Assembly (NCBI RefSeq): GCF_000739895.2
Contig: NZ_BBJS01000057.1
Coordinates: 1-57,305 of the forward strand
Direction: 5' to 3'
DNA: 57,305 nucleotides
DNA from: Sphingomonas paucimobilis NBRC 13935
GTDB lineage: Bacteria; Pseudomonadota; Alphaproteobacteria; Sphingomonadales; Sphingomonadaceae
In this document: positions 16,681 to 24,735 of the stretch, piece by piece
How the letters are laid out: every line of letters starts with the position of its first letter
Numbering within the stretch: the stretch's first letter is position 1
The notes under the pieces: generated by a model
Databases searched by the model: none
The model's input: the letters and a program-made list of their open reading frames with translations, nothing else
What the model was told of the DNA's origin: nothing
Program-made: the position numbers and the translations under genes

Positions 16681-17265
16681 ATGACCGATGACGACGTCCT
16701 CGCCGAGTTCCGCGCCGCCGAGGCGCTGCTCGAAGGGCATTTCATCCTGTCCTCGGGCCTGCGCAGCCCACGCTATCTGCAATGTGCGCGCGTCCTGATG
16801 GACCCGGCGCGCGCCGCCCGGCTGTGCGAGGCGGTGGCCGCGAAAATCCCGGCGGAGATCAAGGCACAGATCAGCGCGGTCGTCGCCCCCGCCATGGGCG
16901 GCGTGATCGTCGGCCATGAAATGGCGCGTGCGCTGGGCGTGCCGGGCATGTTCCTGGAGCGGCCCGAGGGAACCTTCCACCTGCGCCGCGGCTTCCGCCT
17001 TGATGCAGGTCAGAAAGTGCTGATGATGGAAGACGTGGTCACGACCGGCCTGTCCAGCCGCGAGGCGATCGCCGCCATCGCGCGCGAAGGGGGCGAGACG
17101 ATCGCGGCGGCCTCGCTGGTCGACCGGTCTAACGGCGCCGCCGATCTGGGCGTGCCCTTCTTCCCGCTGATCCGCCTCGACGTGCCGAGCTACAGCCCCG
17201 ACGATCTGCCCCCCGAACTGGCGGCTACGCCTGCGATCAAGCCGGGGAGCCGCGCGGCGGCATGA
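16681..17265 (+). CDS. pyrE: Orotate phosphoribosyltransferase
   Basis: Cytosolic enzyme of de novo pyrimidine synthesis, joining orotate and PRPP to give OMP. The 194-residue protein shows A-P-A-M-G-G-V-I-V-G-H-E and the PRPP-binding loop V-L-M-M-E-D-V-V-T-T-G-L-S. The ATG at 16681 gives M-T-D-D-D-V-L, better than a TTG nine bases upstream. Its stop overlaps the pdxJ start by 4 nt. The pyrE-pdxJ-acpS-lepB order is typical of sphingomonads and relatives. Confidence 0.96.
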   Translation: MTDDDVLAEFRAAEALLEGHFILSSGLRSPRYLQCARVLMDPARAARLCEAVAAKIPAEIKAQISAVVAPAMGGVIVGHEMARALGVPGMFLERPEGTFHLRRGFRLDAGQKVLMMEDVVTTGLSSREAIAAIAREGGETIAAASLVDRSNGAADLGVPFFPLIRLDVPSYSPDDLPPELAATPAIKPGSRAAA

Positions 17266-17990
17266 CCCATCACCTGCGGCTGGGGGTCAATATCGACCAT
17301 GTCGCGACCGTGCGGAACGCGCGCGGGGCGGGCTATCCCGATCCGGTCAAGGCGGCGCTGGTGGCGGCGGAAGCTGGTGCGGACGGCATCACCGCCCATC
17401 TGCGCGAGGATCGGCGGCACATCACCGATGACGACATCGCGCGGCTGTCGGCGGAGCTGACCGTGCCGCTCAACCTGGAGATGGCGGCGACGCAGGAGAT
17501 GCTGGCCATCGCGCTGAAGCATCGTCCCCATGCCGCCTGCATCGTTCCCGAAAAGCGTGAGGAGCGGACAACCGAAGGCGGCCTCGACGCCGCCGGGCAG
17601 CGCCAATGGCTCAGCCCCATGGTGGCCAAACTGGGCGAGGCGGGTATCCGCGTCTCGCTGTTCATCGAACCCGATCCGCGCCAGATCGAGGCGGCGCTGC
17701 ACCTGGGCGTGCCGGTGGTTGAGCTGCATACCGGCCGTTATGCCGAACTGGATGGCGAAGCACGTACCGAGGAACTGCGCCGCCTGTCCGACGCGGCCGC
17801 ACTCGCCGCCAAGAACGGGATCGAGGTCCATGCCGGCCACGGCCTGACCTATGACAATGTCGCGCCCATCGCCGCGATCCCGCAGGTGCGAGAGTTGAAC
17901 ATCGGGCATTTCCTGATCGCGGATGCGGTGTTTGTCGGCTTGCCCGAAGTGGTGCGTCGGATGCGCGCTGCGATGGACCTGGCGCGGTGA
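17262..17990 (+). CDS. pdxJ: Pyridoxine 5'-phosphate synthase
   Basis: Last step of the DXP-dependent vitamin B6 pathway, condensing 1-deoxyxylulose 5-phosphate with aminoacetone phosphate. A 242-residue TIM barrel with the canonical opening L-G-V-N-I-D-H-V-A-T-V-R-N-A-R-G, the D-G-I-T-A-H-L-R-E-D-R-R-H-I segment, and a terminal G-H-F-L-I-A-D-A-V-F phosphate site. The start is coupled to pyrE by ATGA. Confidence 0.97.
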   Translation: MTHHLRLGVNIDHVATVRNARGAGYPDPVKAALVAAEAGADGITAHLREDRRHITDDDIARLSAELTVPLNLEMAATQEMLAIALKHRPHAACIVPEKREERTTEGGLDAAGQRQWLSPMVAKLGEAGIRVSLFIEPDPRQIEAALHLGVPVVELHTGRYAELDGEARTEELRRLSDAAALAAKNGIEVHAGHGLTYDNVAPIAAIPQVRELNIGHFLIADAVFVGLPEVVRRMRAAMDLAR

Positions 17991-17992
17991 TT

Positions 17993-18196
17993 CCTCCCGG
18001 GCACGGGGGGGGGGTGTGGGAGCTTTGGCTTGCCCCCGGCAAGCCAAGATTGCGCCAGGGGCACAATCTTGCTCCCGCACCGCAGGCTGGTGGAGGGGGA
18101 GCACCCCAAATGGCTCGCGTGGTGGAGAGCCCCCTCCACCACCGCTCTGCGGTGCGCAAGCCAAAGCTCACGCCCCCCCTCCCCGTGCCGGGGAGG
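17993..18196. repeat. Nested long inverted-repeat element (MITE-like)
   Basis: The outer arms, about 38-40 bp, at 17993-18031 and 18157-18196 are near-perfect inverted copies, each containing the agctttggcttgc / gcaagccaaagct core and a G/C homopolymer block. Inside are further palindromes: aagattg.../caatctt around 18045-18070, and tggtggaggggg.../ccccctccacca around 18089-18141. It begins right after the pdxJ stop and ends just before the acpS start, splitting an otherwise compact operon. No ORF or transposase is present. Confidence 0.8.
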
Positions 18197-18201
18197 ACCG
18201 C

Positions 18202-18612
18202 ATGATCATCGGCCTCGGCTCCGACCTCTGCAATATCGAGCGGATTCAGGCGGCGCTCGACCGGCATGGCGGCCGGTTTGAGGCGCGCTGCTTCACCGAT
18301 ATCGAACGGGCCAAGGCCGCCAAGCGCCCCTTCACCCGCGCCGGCACCTATGCCAAGCGCTTCGCCGCCAAGGAGGCCTTTTCCAAGGCGGTCGGCACCG
18401 GCTTCGCGCAGGGCGTGTTCATGCGTGACATCGGCGTCGTCAACAAACCGGGCGGCGCGCCGACCCTGGCGCTGACCGGTGGCGCGCGCGAACGACTTGA
18501 CGCGATCACCCCGGCGGGCCACGTCGCCCATATCCACTTGACCATGACCGACGATCACCCCTGGGCGCAGGCCTTTGTCGTGATCGAGGCATTACCGGAA
18601 GTTTCCGCATGA
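18202..18612 (+). CDS. acpS: Holo-[acyl-carrier-protein] synthase
   Basis: Transfers 4'-phosphopantetheine from CoA to apo-ACP for fatty acid synthesis. The 136-residue protein has the two AcpS signatures: G-S-D-L-C-N-I-E-R-I near residues 6-15 (Mg-binding aspartate) and R-F-A-A-K-E-A-F-S-K-A around 53. The ATG at 18202 follows ggggagga, which is part of the preceding repeat element, so the repeat apparently supplies the ribosome-binding site. It overlaps lepB by 4 nt. Confidence 0.95.
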   Translation: MIIGLGSDLCNIERIQAALDRHGGRFEARCFTDIERAKAAKRPFTRAGTYAKRFAAKEAFSKAVGTGFAQGVFMRDIGVVNKPGGAPTLALTGGARERLDAITPAGHVAHIHLTMTDDHPWAQAFVVIEALPEVSA

Positions 18613-19586
18613 AGGACGCGGTGTTGGACACGAACCAGGGCTCGCCCGCCAATCCATCGGGAGGCGATCAGCCGGTCAACGCCGCGCCACCGCCCCGGAA
18701 TCCGACGGCCAAGAAAAAGGGCACCGACTGGTGGGCCGAGGTCAAGGGGCTGTTCTGGCTGTTGCTGATCGTGCTGGGCTTCCATAGCTTCATCGCCAAG
18801 CCCTTCTACATCCCGTCGGAATCGATGCTGCCGGGTCTGCGTGTCGGCGACCGGCTGGTCGTGTCCAAATTCGCCTATGGCTGGTCGTTCGTATCGCCGA
18901 CCATCCCCAATCCGGTGGCGATCTTCAAATCGGTGGTGCTGCGCCAGCCCGAGGATAGCTGGAGCCTGCAACTGCCCTTCATCCATGGCCGGCTGTTCGG
19001 CTCGCTGCCCACGCGCGGCGATGTGGTGATCGTCACGCCGCCGGGCACGCATAACGACTATATCAAGCGGGTGATCGGCCTGCCTGGCGACCGGCTGGAA
19101 GTGCGCGACGGCACCGTCATCCTGAACGGCAAGCCCGTCCAGCGCGGGCCGCTCCATTATGTCGATATCCCGATCGACACCAACAGCCCCTGCAAGGCGT
19201 CCGATTATGGCGAGCAGGCGCGGGTGCGCACGGCCAGCGGGCAATGGGTCTGCCACTTGCCGATCGTGACCGAGACGCTTCCCAACCATCGCCGTTACGA
19301 CACGGTGGAGCTGGGCTGGAGCCCGGGCGACAATTATGGTCCGATCACCATTCCGGCGAACCATGTCTTCCTGATGGGCGACAATCGCGACCGCTCGGCG
19401 GACAGCCGCTTCTCGCTGGCCGAACTGGGGCTGGGTGGCCCGGTGCCCTATGAGAATATCGGCGGGCGGGCCGAGTTCGTGACGTTCAGCCTGGACGGCG
19501 ATGCCACGCTCAACCCGCTGACCTGGTGGGGATCGCTGCGCTCGGGGCGCGCGGGCACGTCGCTTCACCCTGCGACCGTGAACTGA
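18609..19586 (+). CDS. lepB: Signal peptidase I
   Basis: Inner-membrane serine protease that removes Sec signal peptides. It has 325 residues with one membrane anchor (about 47-62). The catalytic serine is S72 in P-S-E-S-M-L-P-G and the general-base lysine is K153 in Y-I-K-R-V-I-G-L-P-G-D; box E is G-D-N-R-D-R-S-A-D-S-R. A polar N-terminal extension of about 40 residues precedes the anchor. The gene is coupled to acpS by ATGA. In many alphaproteobacteria rnc and era follow lepB; here a PerM-type gene does. Confidence 0.96.
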   Translation: MKDAVLDTNQGSPANPSGGDQPVNAAPPPRNPTAKKKGTDWWAEVKGLFWLLLIVLGFHSFIAKPFYIPSESMLPGLRVGDRLVVSKFAYGWSFVSPTIPNPVAIFKSVVLRQPEDSWSLQLPFIHGRLFGSLPTRGDVVIVTPPGTHNDYIKRVIGLPGDRLEVRDGTVILNGKPVQRGPLHYVDIPIDTNSPCKASDYGEQARVRTASGQWVCHLPIVTETLPNHRRYDTVELGWSPGDNYGPITIPANHVFLMGDNRDRSADSRFSLAELGLGGPVPYENIGGRAEFVTFSLDGDATLNPLTWWGSLRSGRAGTSLHPATVN

Positions 19587-19590
19587 TCCG

Positions 19591-20661
19591 ATGGCCGACC
19601 CCGCGCCGCTGACGGACCGTCCCGCCCCCCTGGAGATGCGCGACGGTTTCGCCCGGCGCGAGCTGACCCGTGCGGCGATCTGGCTGGGGCTTGCCGCCGC
19701 GATGGCGGTGGCGGTGCTGCTGGTTCAACCCTTGCTGGTCATCTTTGCCGGACTGGTCTTCGCCACCTTGCTCGATGGCGGGGTGCGGCTGCTTGGCCGG
19801 GTGCTGCCGATCGGGCGGGGTTGGCGGTTGCTGATCGTGGTGCTGGCGGTGACGGTCTTTCTGCTCGGCACCTTCTACCTGACCGGGGTCGAGGTTACGC
19901 AACAGGTGACGCAGCTCCGCTCGACGCTGGAGACCCAGGCGAGTCGGGTGGCCGACTGGCTGGCCGAGCAGGGGCTGATGCCCAAGACCTCGGATATCAA
20001 CGGGCTGTTGAAACAGTCGATGGGCTCGATCGGCCGGTTGACCTCCTGGGTCGGCACCGCTGTCGGCGCGGTGACCTCTCTATTCATGATCCTGATCATC
20101 GGCCTGTTCCTGGCGATGGACCCGGACGGCTATGCGCGCGGGCTGCAATGGATGGTGCCGCGTTCGGCGCGCGACGAATTCGCCGTCACCCAGGAACGGG
20201 TCATGACTACCCTGCGCAAGCTGCTCGCCGGGCGTTTGCTGGGCATGGCGTTCGAAGGGGTGCTGACCGGTATTGCACTGATGATCGGCGGCGTGCCGAT
20301 GGCGCTGCTGCTCGGCATCATCGCCGGTATCCTGGCCTTCATCCCCAATATCGGGGCGATTATCACCGGCGTGCTGATGGTCGCGGTGGGCTTTTCGGCG
20401 GGCACCGATGCGGGCTTCTGGGCGATCGGCACCTATCTGGTTGTGCAGACCTTTGACGGTTATGTCGTGGTGCCGATGGTCGCCAAGCGCACCGTCGATC
20501 TGCCGCCCGCGCTGACCCTGTCGACTCAGATCATGGCGAGCGCGCTGTTCGGCATCATGGGGCTGGCGCTGGCCGACCCGATGACCGCGATGATCAAATC
20601 GGCGTTACAGCGCCGGTCGGAGCGCCAGGCGGCGGAAGAGGGCATGGCCGACGCCGAGTGA
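19591..20661 (+). CDS. AI-2E family (PerM/TqsA-type) transporter
   Basis: A 356-residue integral membrane protein of the AI-2E transporter superfamily. The pattern is paired N-terminal helices, a long amphipathic segment (about 85-150), then a hydrophobic C-terminal half containing I-A-G-I-L-A-F-I-P-N-I-G-A-I-I-T-G and the D-G-Y-V-V-V-P-M-V-A-K-R-T-V-D-L-P-P-A motif, which is the best family marker. The substrate is unknown; most members do not move AI-2. It starts 4 nt after lepB. Its last 57 nt overlap the 3' end of the convergent glycosyltransferase gene. Confidence 0.88.
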   Translation: MADPAPLTDRPAPLEMRDGFARRELTRAAIWLGLAAAMAVAVLLVQPLLVIFAGLVFATLLDGGVRLLGRVLPIGRGWRLLIVVLAVTVFLLGTFYLTGVEVTQQVTQLRSTLETQASRVADWLAEQGLMPKTSDINGLLKQSMGSIGRLTSWVGTAVGAVTSLFMILIIGLFLAMDPDGYARGLQWMVPRSARDEFAVTQERVMTTLRKLLAGRLLGMAFEGVLTGIALMIGGVPMALLLGIIAGILAFIPNIGAIITGVLMVAVGFSAGTDAGFWAIGTYLVVQTFDGYVVVPMVAKRTVDLPPALTLSTQIMASALFGIMGLALADPMTAMIKSALQRRSERQAAEEGMADAE

Positions 20662-21735
20662 CTGCGGCGCCGTGCGACGGCGTGCCGCGACGACCGAGTC
20701 GAACAGCGCCAGATAGCGTTCGGCCGAATCGACGCCCGGCTGTGGCACCGGCGCCGGGCGCGGCGTCGCCGGATCGAGCCAGTGGCTCAGCGCCGCAACC
20801 AGCGCCTCGCCATCGTCGCGCGCGACGATGCTGCCCAGTGCCGGATCGGTGACGATCTCCGAGACCGCCGGGCTCGAATCGGTGGTGACGACGGGCGTTC
20901 CCACCGCCAGCGCCTCGCGCAGCACGCCGGGCACGCCTTCATAATCGGAGGGCAGCGCCAGGACATGCGCGGCGGCCATGGCGGCGGGCGCATTGGCGCT
21001 ATGGCCCGGCATCGACACCCGGTGGCTGAGCCCCAAGGCCGCGATCTGCGCGGACAACGCCGGGCGCAGGCTGCCCTCACCCAGCAAGGTCAGTCCGACA
21101 TCCTCGGGTAGATGGGCCATCGCCGCGATCAGCCGGTCCCAGCGCTTCTGCGGCTCCAACCGGCCGACGCCCAGGATCCGGCGCTCGGCCAGCAAGGGCT
21201 GGTCGGGGACGCCGCCGGGCAGCGCGGCCGGCGGGTTGGGAATGACCGCGACCGACATCCCCGTCGCCTCCTGCGCCGCCCGCGCGGTGGCGGGCGTCAT
21301 CGCGACCAGCGTATCCAGGAACAGGCCGTGCAGCGCCAGCCATTGCCGCTGGCCCCAGGCCAGCCAGGCGGAATGATCGCCGCGATCGACCGCGTTGGAC
21401 ATTTTGGCGACGATCGGGGGACAGCGATCCGCGAGCCGCAGCCGGGCATAGGCCGCCATGCTGGTATAATGATTGCCGGGGCAGAACAGGATATCGGGCC
21501 GAGTCTGTTCGATCAGCAGCGGCAACGCGGCCGCCAGGCCGACGTAATGATCATGGCCCAGCGTCACGATCTCCACCCCGCGCGGCACCATGTCGCGAAA
21601 CTGCCCGGCATCGCGGCCCAGCACCAGCGTCACCCGCCGTCCCCGGTCCAGCCAGCCCTGCAGCAACCGGCCGAGCGCGGCTTCCACGCCGCCGGACATG
21701 GTCTGGGCATAGGTCAGGATGTGACTGGCTGGCAT
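20605..21735 (-). CDS. Glycosyltransferase family 4 protein
   Basis: GT-B fold glycosyltransferase of 376 residues. The N-terminal domain opens with H-I-L-T-Y-A-Q-T-M-S-G-G-V-E, a GT4 acceptor loop. The C-terminal domain has G-V-G-R-L-E-P-Q-K-R-W-D and the donor-binding motif D-Y-E-G-V-P-G-V-L-R-E-A-L-A-V-G-T-P-V-V. The ATG at 21735 replaces a longer frame that reads into the divergent promoter region. Donor and acceptor sugars are unknown. It is divergent from the 21957 membrane-protein gene and sits in a block of envelope-glycan-like genes. Confidence 0.88.
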   Translation of the reverse strand: MPASHILTYAQTMSGGVEAALGRLLQGWLDRGRRVTLVLGRDAGQFRDMVPRGVEIVTLGHDHYVGLAAALPLLIEQTRPDILFCPGNHYTSMAAYARLRLADRCPPIVAKMSNAVDRGDHSAWLAWGQRQWLALHGLFLDTLVAMTPATARAAQEATGMSVAVIPNPPAALPGGVPDQPLLAERRILGVGRLEPQKRWDRLIAAMAHLPEDVGLTLLGEGSLRPALSAQIAALGLSHRVSMPGHSANAPAAMAAAHVLALPSDYEGVPGVLREALAVGTPVVTTDSSPAVSEIVTDPALGSIVARDDGEALVAALSHWLDPATPRPAPVPQPGVDSAERYLALFDSVVAARRRTAPQSLGVGHALFRRLALRPAL

Positions 21736-21956
21736 TGGCTCCGCCTTGCTCGGATGGGGTCGGGATGGGAGGGTGACCGGGAAAATAATCACACCTTGTC
21801 GCGCAATTATGTCAGGCTCAGCCCTATCGAGGACACAATCACCGGACACAGCGACGACGTATTCAGGTGTGAGAAAGCTGGTTTGAGGTTTGCGGATGCC
21901 CCCGGCATTCGTCGCCGAGGATTGCCTATAACGTGCAGAATGAACGGAATGATCCC

Positions 21957-22892
21957 ATGACCCCTGAGCAGGCGATGCCCGCCGCGTCGGCTGCGCCGGT
22001 CGCGACCGACATGGCCGCGCTCGAGCCGTTGAAGACGGTCAAGCGCCGCTGGCCCGCCATTATCGGCGGGTTGCTGACGCTGGCCATGGTCGTCGGACTG
22101 GGCCGCGAACTGCTGGGGCGCGGGCTGGTGGGGCTCAGCCATTCGGTGCCGTCCAACCCGCTTTTCTATGTCGTGTTCGTCGCGCTCTACATGTCGCTGC
22201 CGATCGGCGACTATATCATCTTCCGCCGGCTATGGGGCATTCCCATCAGCGGTCTGGCCGCGCTGATCCGCAAGCGGATCGCCAATGAGGTGGCGTTCAG
22301 CTATTCGGGCGAGGCCTATTTCTATGCCTGGGCGCGCGCGCATGCGAAGATGGTCGCGGCGCCCTTTGGCGCGATCAAGGATGTCGGCATCCTGTCCGCG
22401 ATCGCCGGCAACGCCATCACCCTCCTCATGATCGCGCTGGCGCTGCCCTTCGGCCGCGAGCTGTTGACTGCCGACCAATTGCGGCTGGTCTGGGGGTCGA
22501 TCGCGATCGTCATGGCGACCTCGCTGCCCTTCCTGGTCTTTTCGCGGCGGGTCTTCTCGCTGGACCGGGGCACCTTGTGGTGGGTGTTCATCGTCCACTG
22601 CCTGCGGCTGGCGGCCGGTTCGGTGCTGATCGCGCTGGCCTGGCATTTCGGCATGCCCGAGGTGTCGCTGGGCATGTGGTTGTTCCTGTCGGCGGCGCGG
22701 CTGCTCGTCTCACGTTTGCCATTGGTGCCCAACAAGGACCTTCTTTTCGCCAATTTCGCGATCCTGTTGATCGGGCAGGATCAGGAATTGAGCGAATTGA
22801 TCGCCTTCACTGCGGCGCTGACCCTGTTGGTCCATGTCGTGTTGATCGCGCTGTTCGGTTTGATGGAATTGGTGCGGAGGATAAGAGCGTGA
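21957..22892 (+). CDS. Multi-pass membrane protein, flippase/LPG-synthase-TM-like
   Basis: A 311-residue protein with about eight hydrophobic segments and a polar 40-residue N-terminus. The segment F-S-Y-S-G-E-A-Y-F-Y-A-W-A-R-A-H (about residues 105-120), followed by a long amphipathic stretch, resembles the P-G-x-x-G-E...R region of the lysylphosphatidylglycerol-synthase transmembrane (YbhN/AglD-like) family, but the match is weak and by eye. ATG at 21957 was chosen; a GTG at 21933 is possible, but a TATAAC at 21927-21932 could be the -10 box. Coupled to the DUF2141 gene by GTGA overlap. A role in transport or decoration of a glycolipid is inferred from neighbours only. Confidence 0.7.
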   Translation: MTPEQAMPAASAAPVATDMAALEPLKTVKRRWPAIIGGLLTLAMVVGLGRELLGRGLVGLSHSVPSNPLFYVVFVALYMSLPIGDYIIFRRLWGIPISGLAALIRKRIANEVAFSYSGEAYFYAWARAHAKMVAAPFGAIKDVGILSAIAGNAITLLMIALALPFGRELLTADQLRLVWGSIAIVMATSLPFLVFSRRVFSLDRGTLWWVFIVHCLRLAAGSVLIALAWHFGMPEVSLGMWLFLSAARLLVSRLPLVPNKDLLFANFAILLIGQDQELSELIAFTAALTLLVHVVLIALFGLMELVRRIRA

Positions 22893-23434
22893 GCCGCGCA
22901 ATCGCGAAATGGATGACCGCCACCGGGCTGGCGGCGGTGACGTTGACCGCCATGGCCGTGCCGCAGGCGGTGGGCGCGCAGGTGCTGGGCAGCGATGCCG
23001 CCGCCTGCACCGGTGGCGGCGGCCCCGCCATCCTGGCCCGGATCGAAGGACTGAAGGATCGCAAGGGCAATCTGAAGCTGGAACTCTATCCCGCCAATCA
23101 GGAGGATTTCCTGCAGGACGACGGCATCCTGATCCGTGCGGGCAAGACGTTCCGCCGCGTGCAGGTACCGACCCCGGCGGGCGGCGGGCCGATCGCGATG
23201 TGTATCCGCGTGCCGCATCCCGGCCGCTATGCGCTGCTGTTCACGCATGACCGCGACGGCAAGAACAAGTTCAATTTCTGGAGCGACGGTGCGGGCTTCC
23301 CGGCCAACACCAAGCTGGGCCGGCGCAAGCCGCCGCTCGAATCGGCGCTGATCGACGTGCCGAACGGTGTGGCGAATGTCACAATTCGCGCGCAATATCT
23401 GCGCGGGCTGGGCGGCTTCGGCCCGGTGGATTGA
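22889..23434 (+). CDS. DUF2141 domain-containing exported protein
   Basis: A 181-residue secreted protein with an N-terminal signal peptide ending near A-V-G-A-Q. The DUF2141 core is visible: a beta-rich opening with L-K-L-E-L-Y-P-A-N-Q-E-D-F-L, then P-G-R-Y-A-L-L-F-T-H-D-R-D-G-K-N-K-F-N-F and G-A-G-F-P-A-N-T-K-L-G. The D-R-D-G-K-N-K-F loop resembles a calcium-binding turn. The GTG at 22889 lies in the stop of the membrane protein gene. Eight nt separate it from the downstream glycosyltransferase. Function unknown; periplasmic location expected. Confidence 0.85.
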   Translation: MSRAIAKWMTATGLAAVTLTAMAVPQAVGAQVLGSDAAACTGGGGPAILARIEGLKDRKGNLKLELYPANQEDFLQDDGILIRAGKTFRRVQVPTPAGGGPIAMCIRVPHPGRYALLFTHDRDGKNKFNFWSDGAGFPANTKLGRRKPPLESALIDVPNGVANVTIRAQYLRGLGGFGPVD

Positions 23435-23442
23435 GGAAGCCG

Positions 23443-24627
23443 ATGCGCATCGTCGACGTCAACGAATTCTACTCGCCCACTGGCGGGGGTGTGCGGACCT
23501 ATATCGACCGCAAGATGGCGATCCTGGCCGAGATGGGCCATGAGCTGATCGTCCTCGCCCCCGGCACCGAGGATCGGGTAGAGGAGCGGCCGGGCGGCGG
23601 CAAGATCATCTATATCAAGGCGCCGCGCCTGATCCTGGACACCAATTACGGCATGTTCTGGGACAGCGCACCGGTGTGCCGCCTGCTCGACGAGCTCGAT
23701 CCAGACATCGTCGAAGTGTCTTCACCCGCCAAGCCCGCCTGGTTCGTCGCCGGCTGGCAGGGGCGGGCGAAGAAGGTCTTCTTCATGCACAACGACAATG
23801 TCGGCACTTATCCGGTCCGCTGGCTGGACGGCATCGTCGCGCAGGAACGGGTGGAGGACTGGTTCAGCTGGTACAGCCGCTACATGAACCGCTTCCTCGA
23901 CCATTATGATCTGGTGCTGTCGAACGGCCCGGCGCTGGTCAAGCGTCTGGGCAAGCGCGGCGTGCGGGTGGACGAGGGGATTCCGCTGGGTATCGAGCGG
24001 CATTTCTTCTCACCCGACCACCGCGACGAACGGTTGCGCGCGGCACTGCTCGCCCAGTGCGCTCTGCCGGAGGACGCGCATCTGCTGCTGGGCCTGGGCC
24101 GCCACCATCCCGAAAAGCGCTGGCCGATGGTCATCGACGCGGTCGAGCGCGTGGCCTCGACCCGGCCGATCGGCCTGATCCTGATCGGCGGCGGGGTCGC
24201 CAGCCGCACGCTGGAGAAGCGGATCGCGGGGAGTCCCCATATTCGCCTGTTCCGCCCGGTCTATGACCGCCCCCGTCTGGCGCGGATCATGGCGAGTTGC
24301 GACGCGCTGGTCCATGGCTGCGAGACCGAGACCTTCGGGCTGGTGGCGTCGGAGGCGCTGGCCTCGGGCCTGCCGCTGGTGGTGCCCGATTATGGCGGGT
24401 GCGCCGAGGTGGCCAATCCCCTGTTCGCCGAGACCTTCCGCGCGCGCGACGGTGCGGCCTGTGCCGAGGCGATCGAGCGGTTGCTGTCGCGCGACCAGCG
24501 CGTCCTGCGCAACGCCGCGCGGGTGGCGGCGGGCAAGGTCTTCAGCGACCGCGACCATGCCGAGGCGCTGATAGCGCGCTATCAGCTGTTGCTGGATGGC
24601 CAGGCGGGCGAGCGGGTGGCGGCCTGA
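23443..24627 (+). CDS. Glycosyltransferase family 4 protein
   Basis: A 394-residue GT-B glycosyltransferase. The N-terminus M-R-I-V-D-V-N-E-F-Y-S-P-T-G-G-G-V-R-T-Y is a typical GT4 start. The donor site motif E-T-E-T-F-G-L-V-A-S-E-A-L-A-S-G-L-P-L-V is near residue 290, with L-G-L-G-R-H-H-P-E-K-R-W before it. No membrane segment. It is the third gene of an operon with the 21957 membrane protein and DUF2141. It is only distantly similar to the GT4 at 20605. Substrates are unknown. Confidence 0.9.
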   Translation: MRIVDVNEFYSPTGGGVRTYIDRKMAILAEMGHELIVLAPGTEDRVEERPGGGKIIYIKAPRLILDTNYGMFWDSAPVCRLLDELDPDIVEVSSPAKPAWFVAGWQGRAKKVFFMHNDNVGTYPVRWLDGIVAQERVEDWFSWYSRYMNRFLDHYDLVLSNGPALVKRLGKRGVRVDEGIPLGIERHFFSPDHRDERLRAALLAQCALPEDAHLLLGLGRHHPEKRWPMVIDAVERVASTRPIGLILIGGGVASRTLEKRIAGSPHIRLFRPVYDRPRLARIMASCDALVHGCETETFGLVASEALASGLPLVVPDYGGCAEVANPLFAETFRARDGAACAEAIERLLSRDQRVLRNAARVAAGKVFSDRDHAEALIARYQLLLDGQAGERVAA

Positions 24628-24634
24628 TTCCCTA

Positions 24635-24721
24635 CCGTTCGCGCTGAGCGACGTCGAAGCGCACGCCCTGCGCTCGCGGATGGAGATCCTCTTGGCCTTT
24701 GACGTCGCTCAGGCTGAACGG
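24635..24721. repeat. Dispersed palindromic repeat, family A (copy 2)
   Basis: ccgttcgcgctgagcgacgt (from 24635) faces the inverted arm cctttgacgtcgctcaggct...gg ending at 24721. The arms flank about 35 nt of spacer. It fills the gap between the convergent GT4 and DUF2334 genes and could act as a bidirectional transcript end. Confidence 0.75.
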
Positions 24722-24735
24722 GGCTTGGGACTCGG

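Noticed and set aside
17993..18196. Possible tRNA or structured ncRNA between pdxJ and acpS
   Set aside because: No cloverleaf, anticodon or T-loop consensus. The symmetric nested arms fit a repeat element better.
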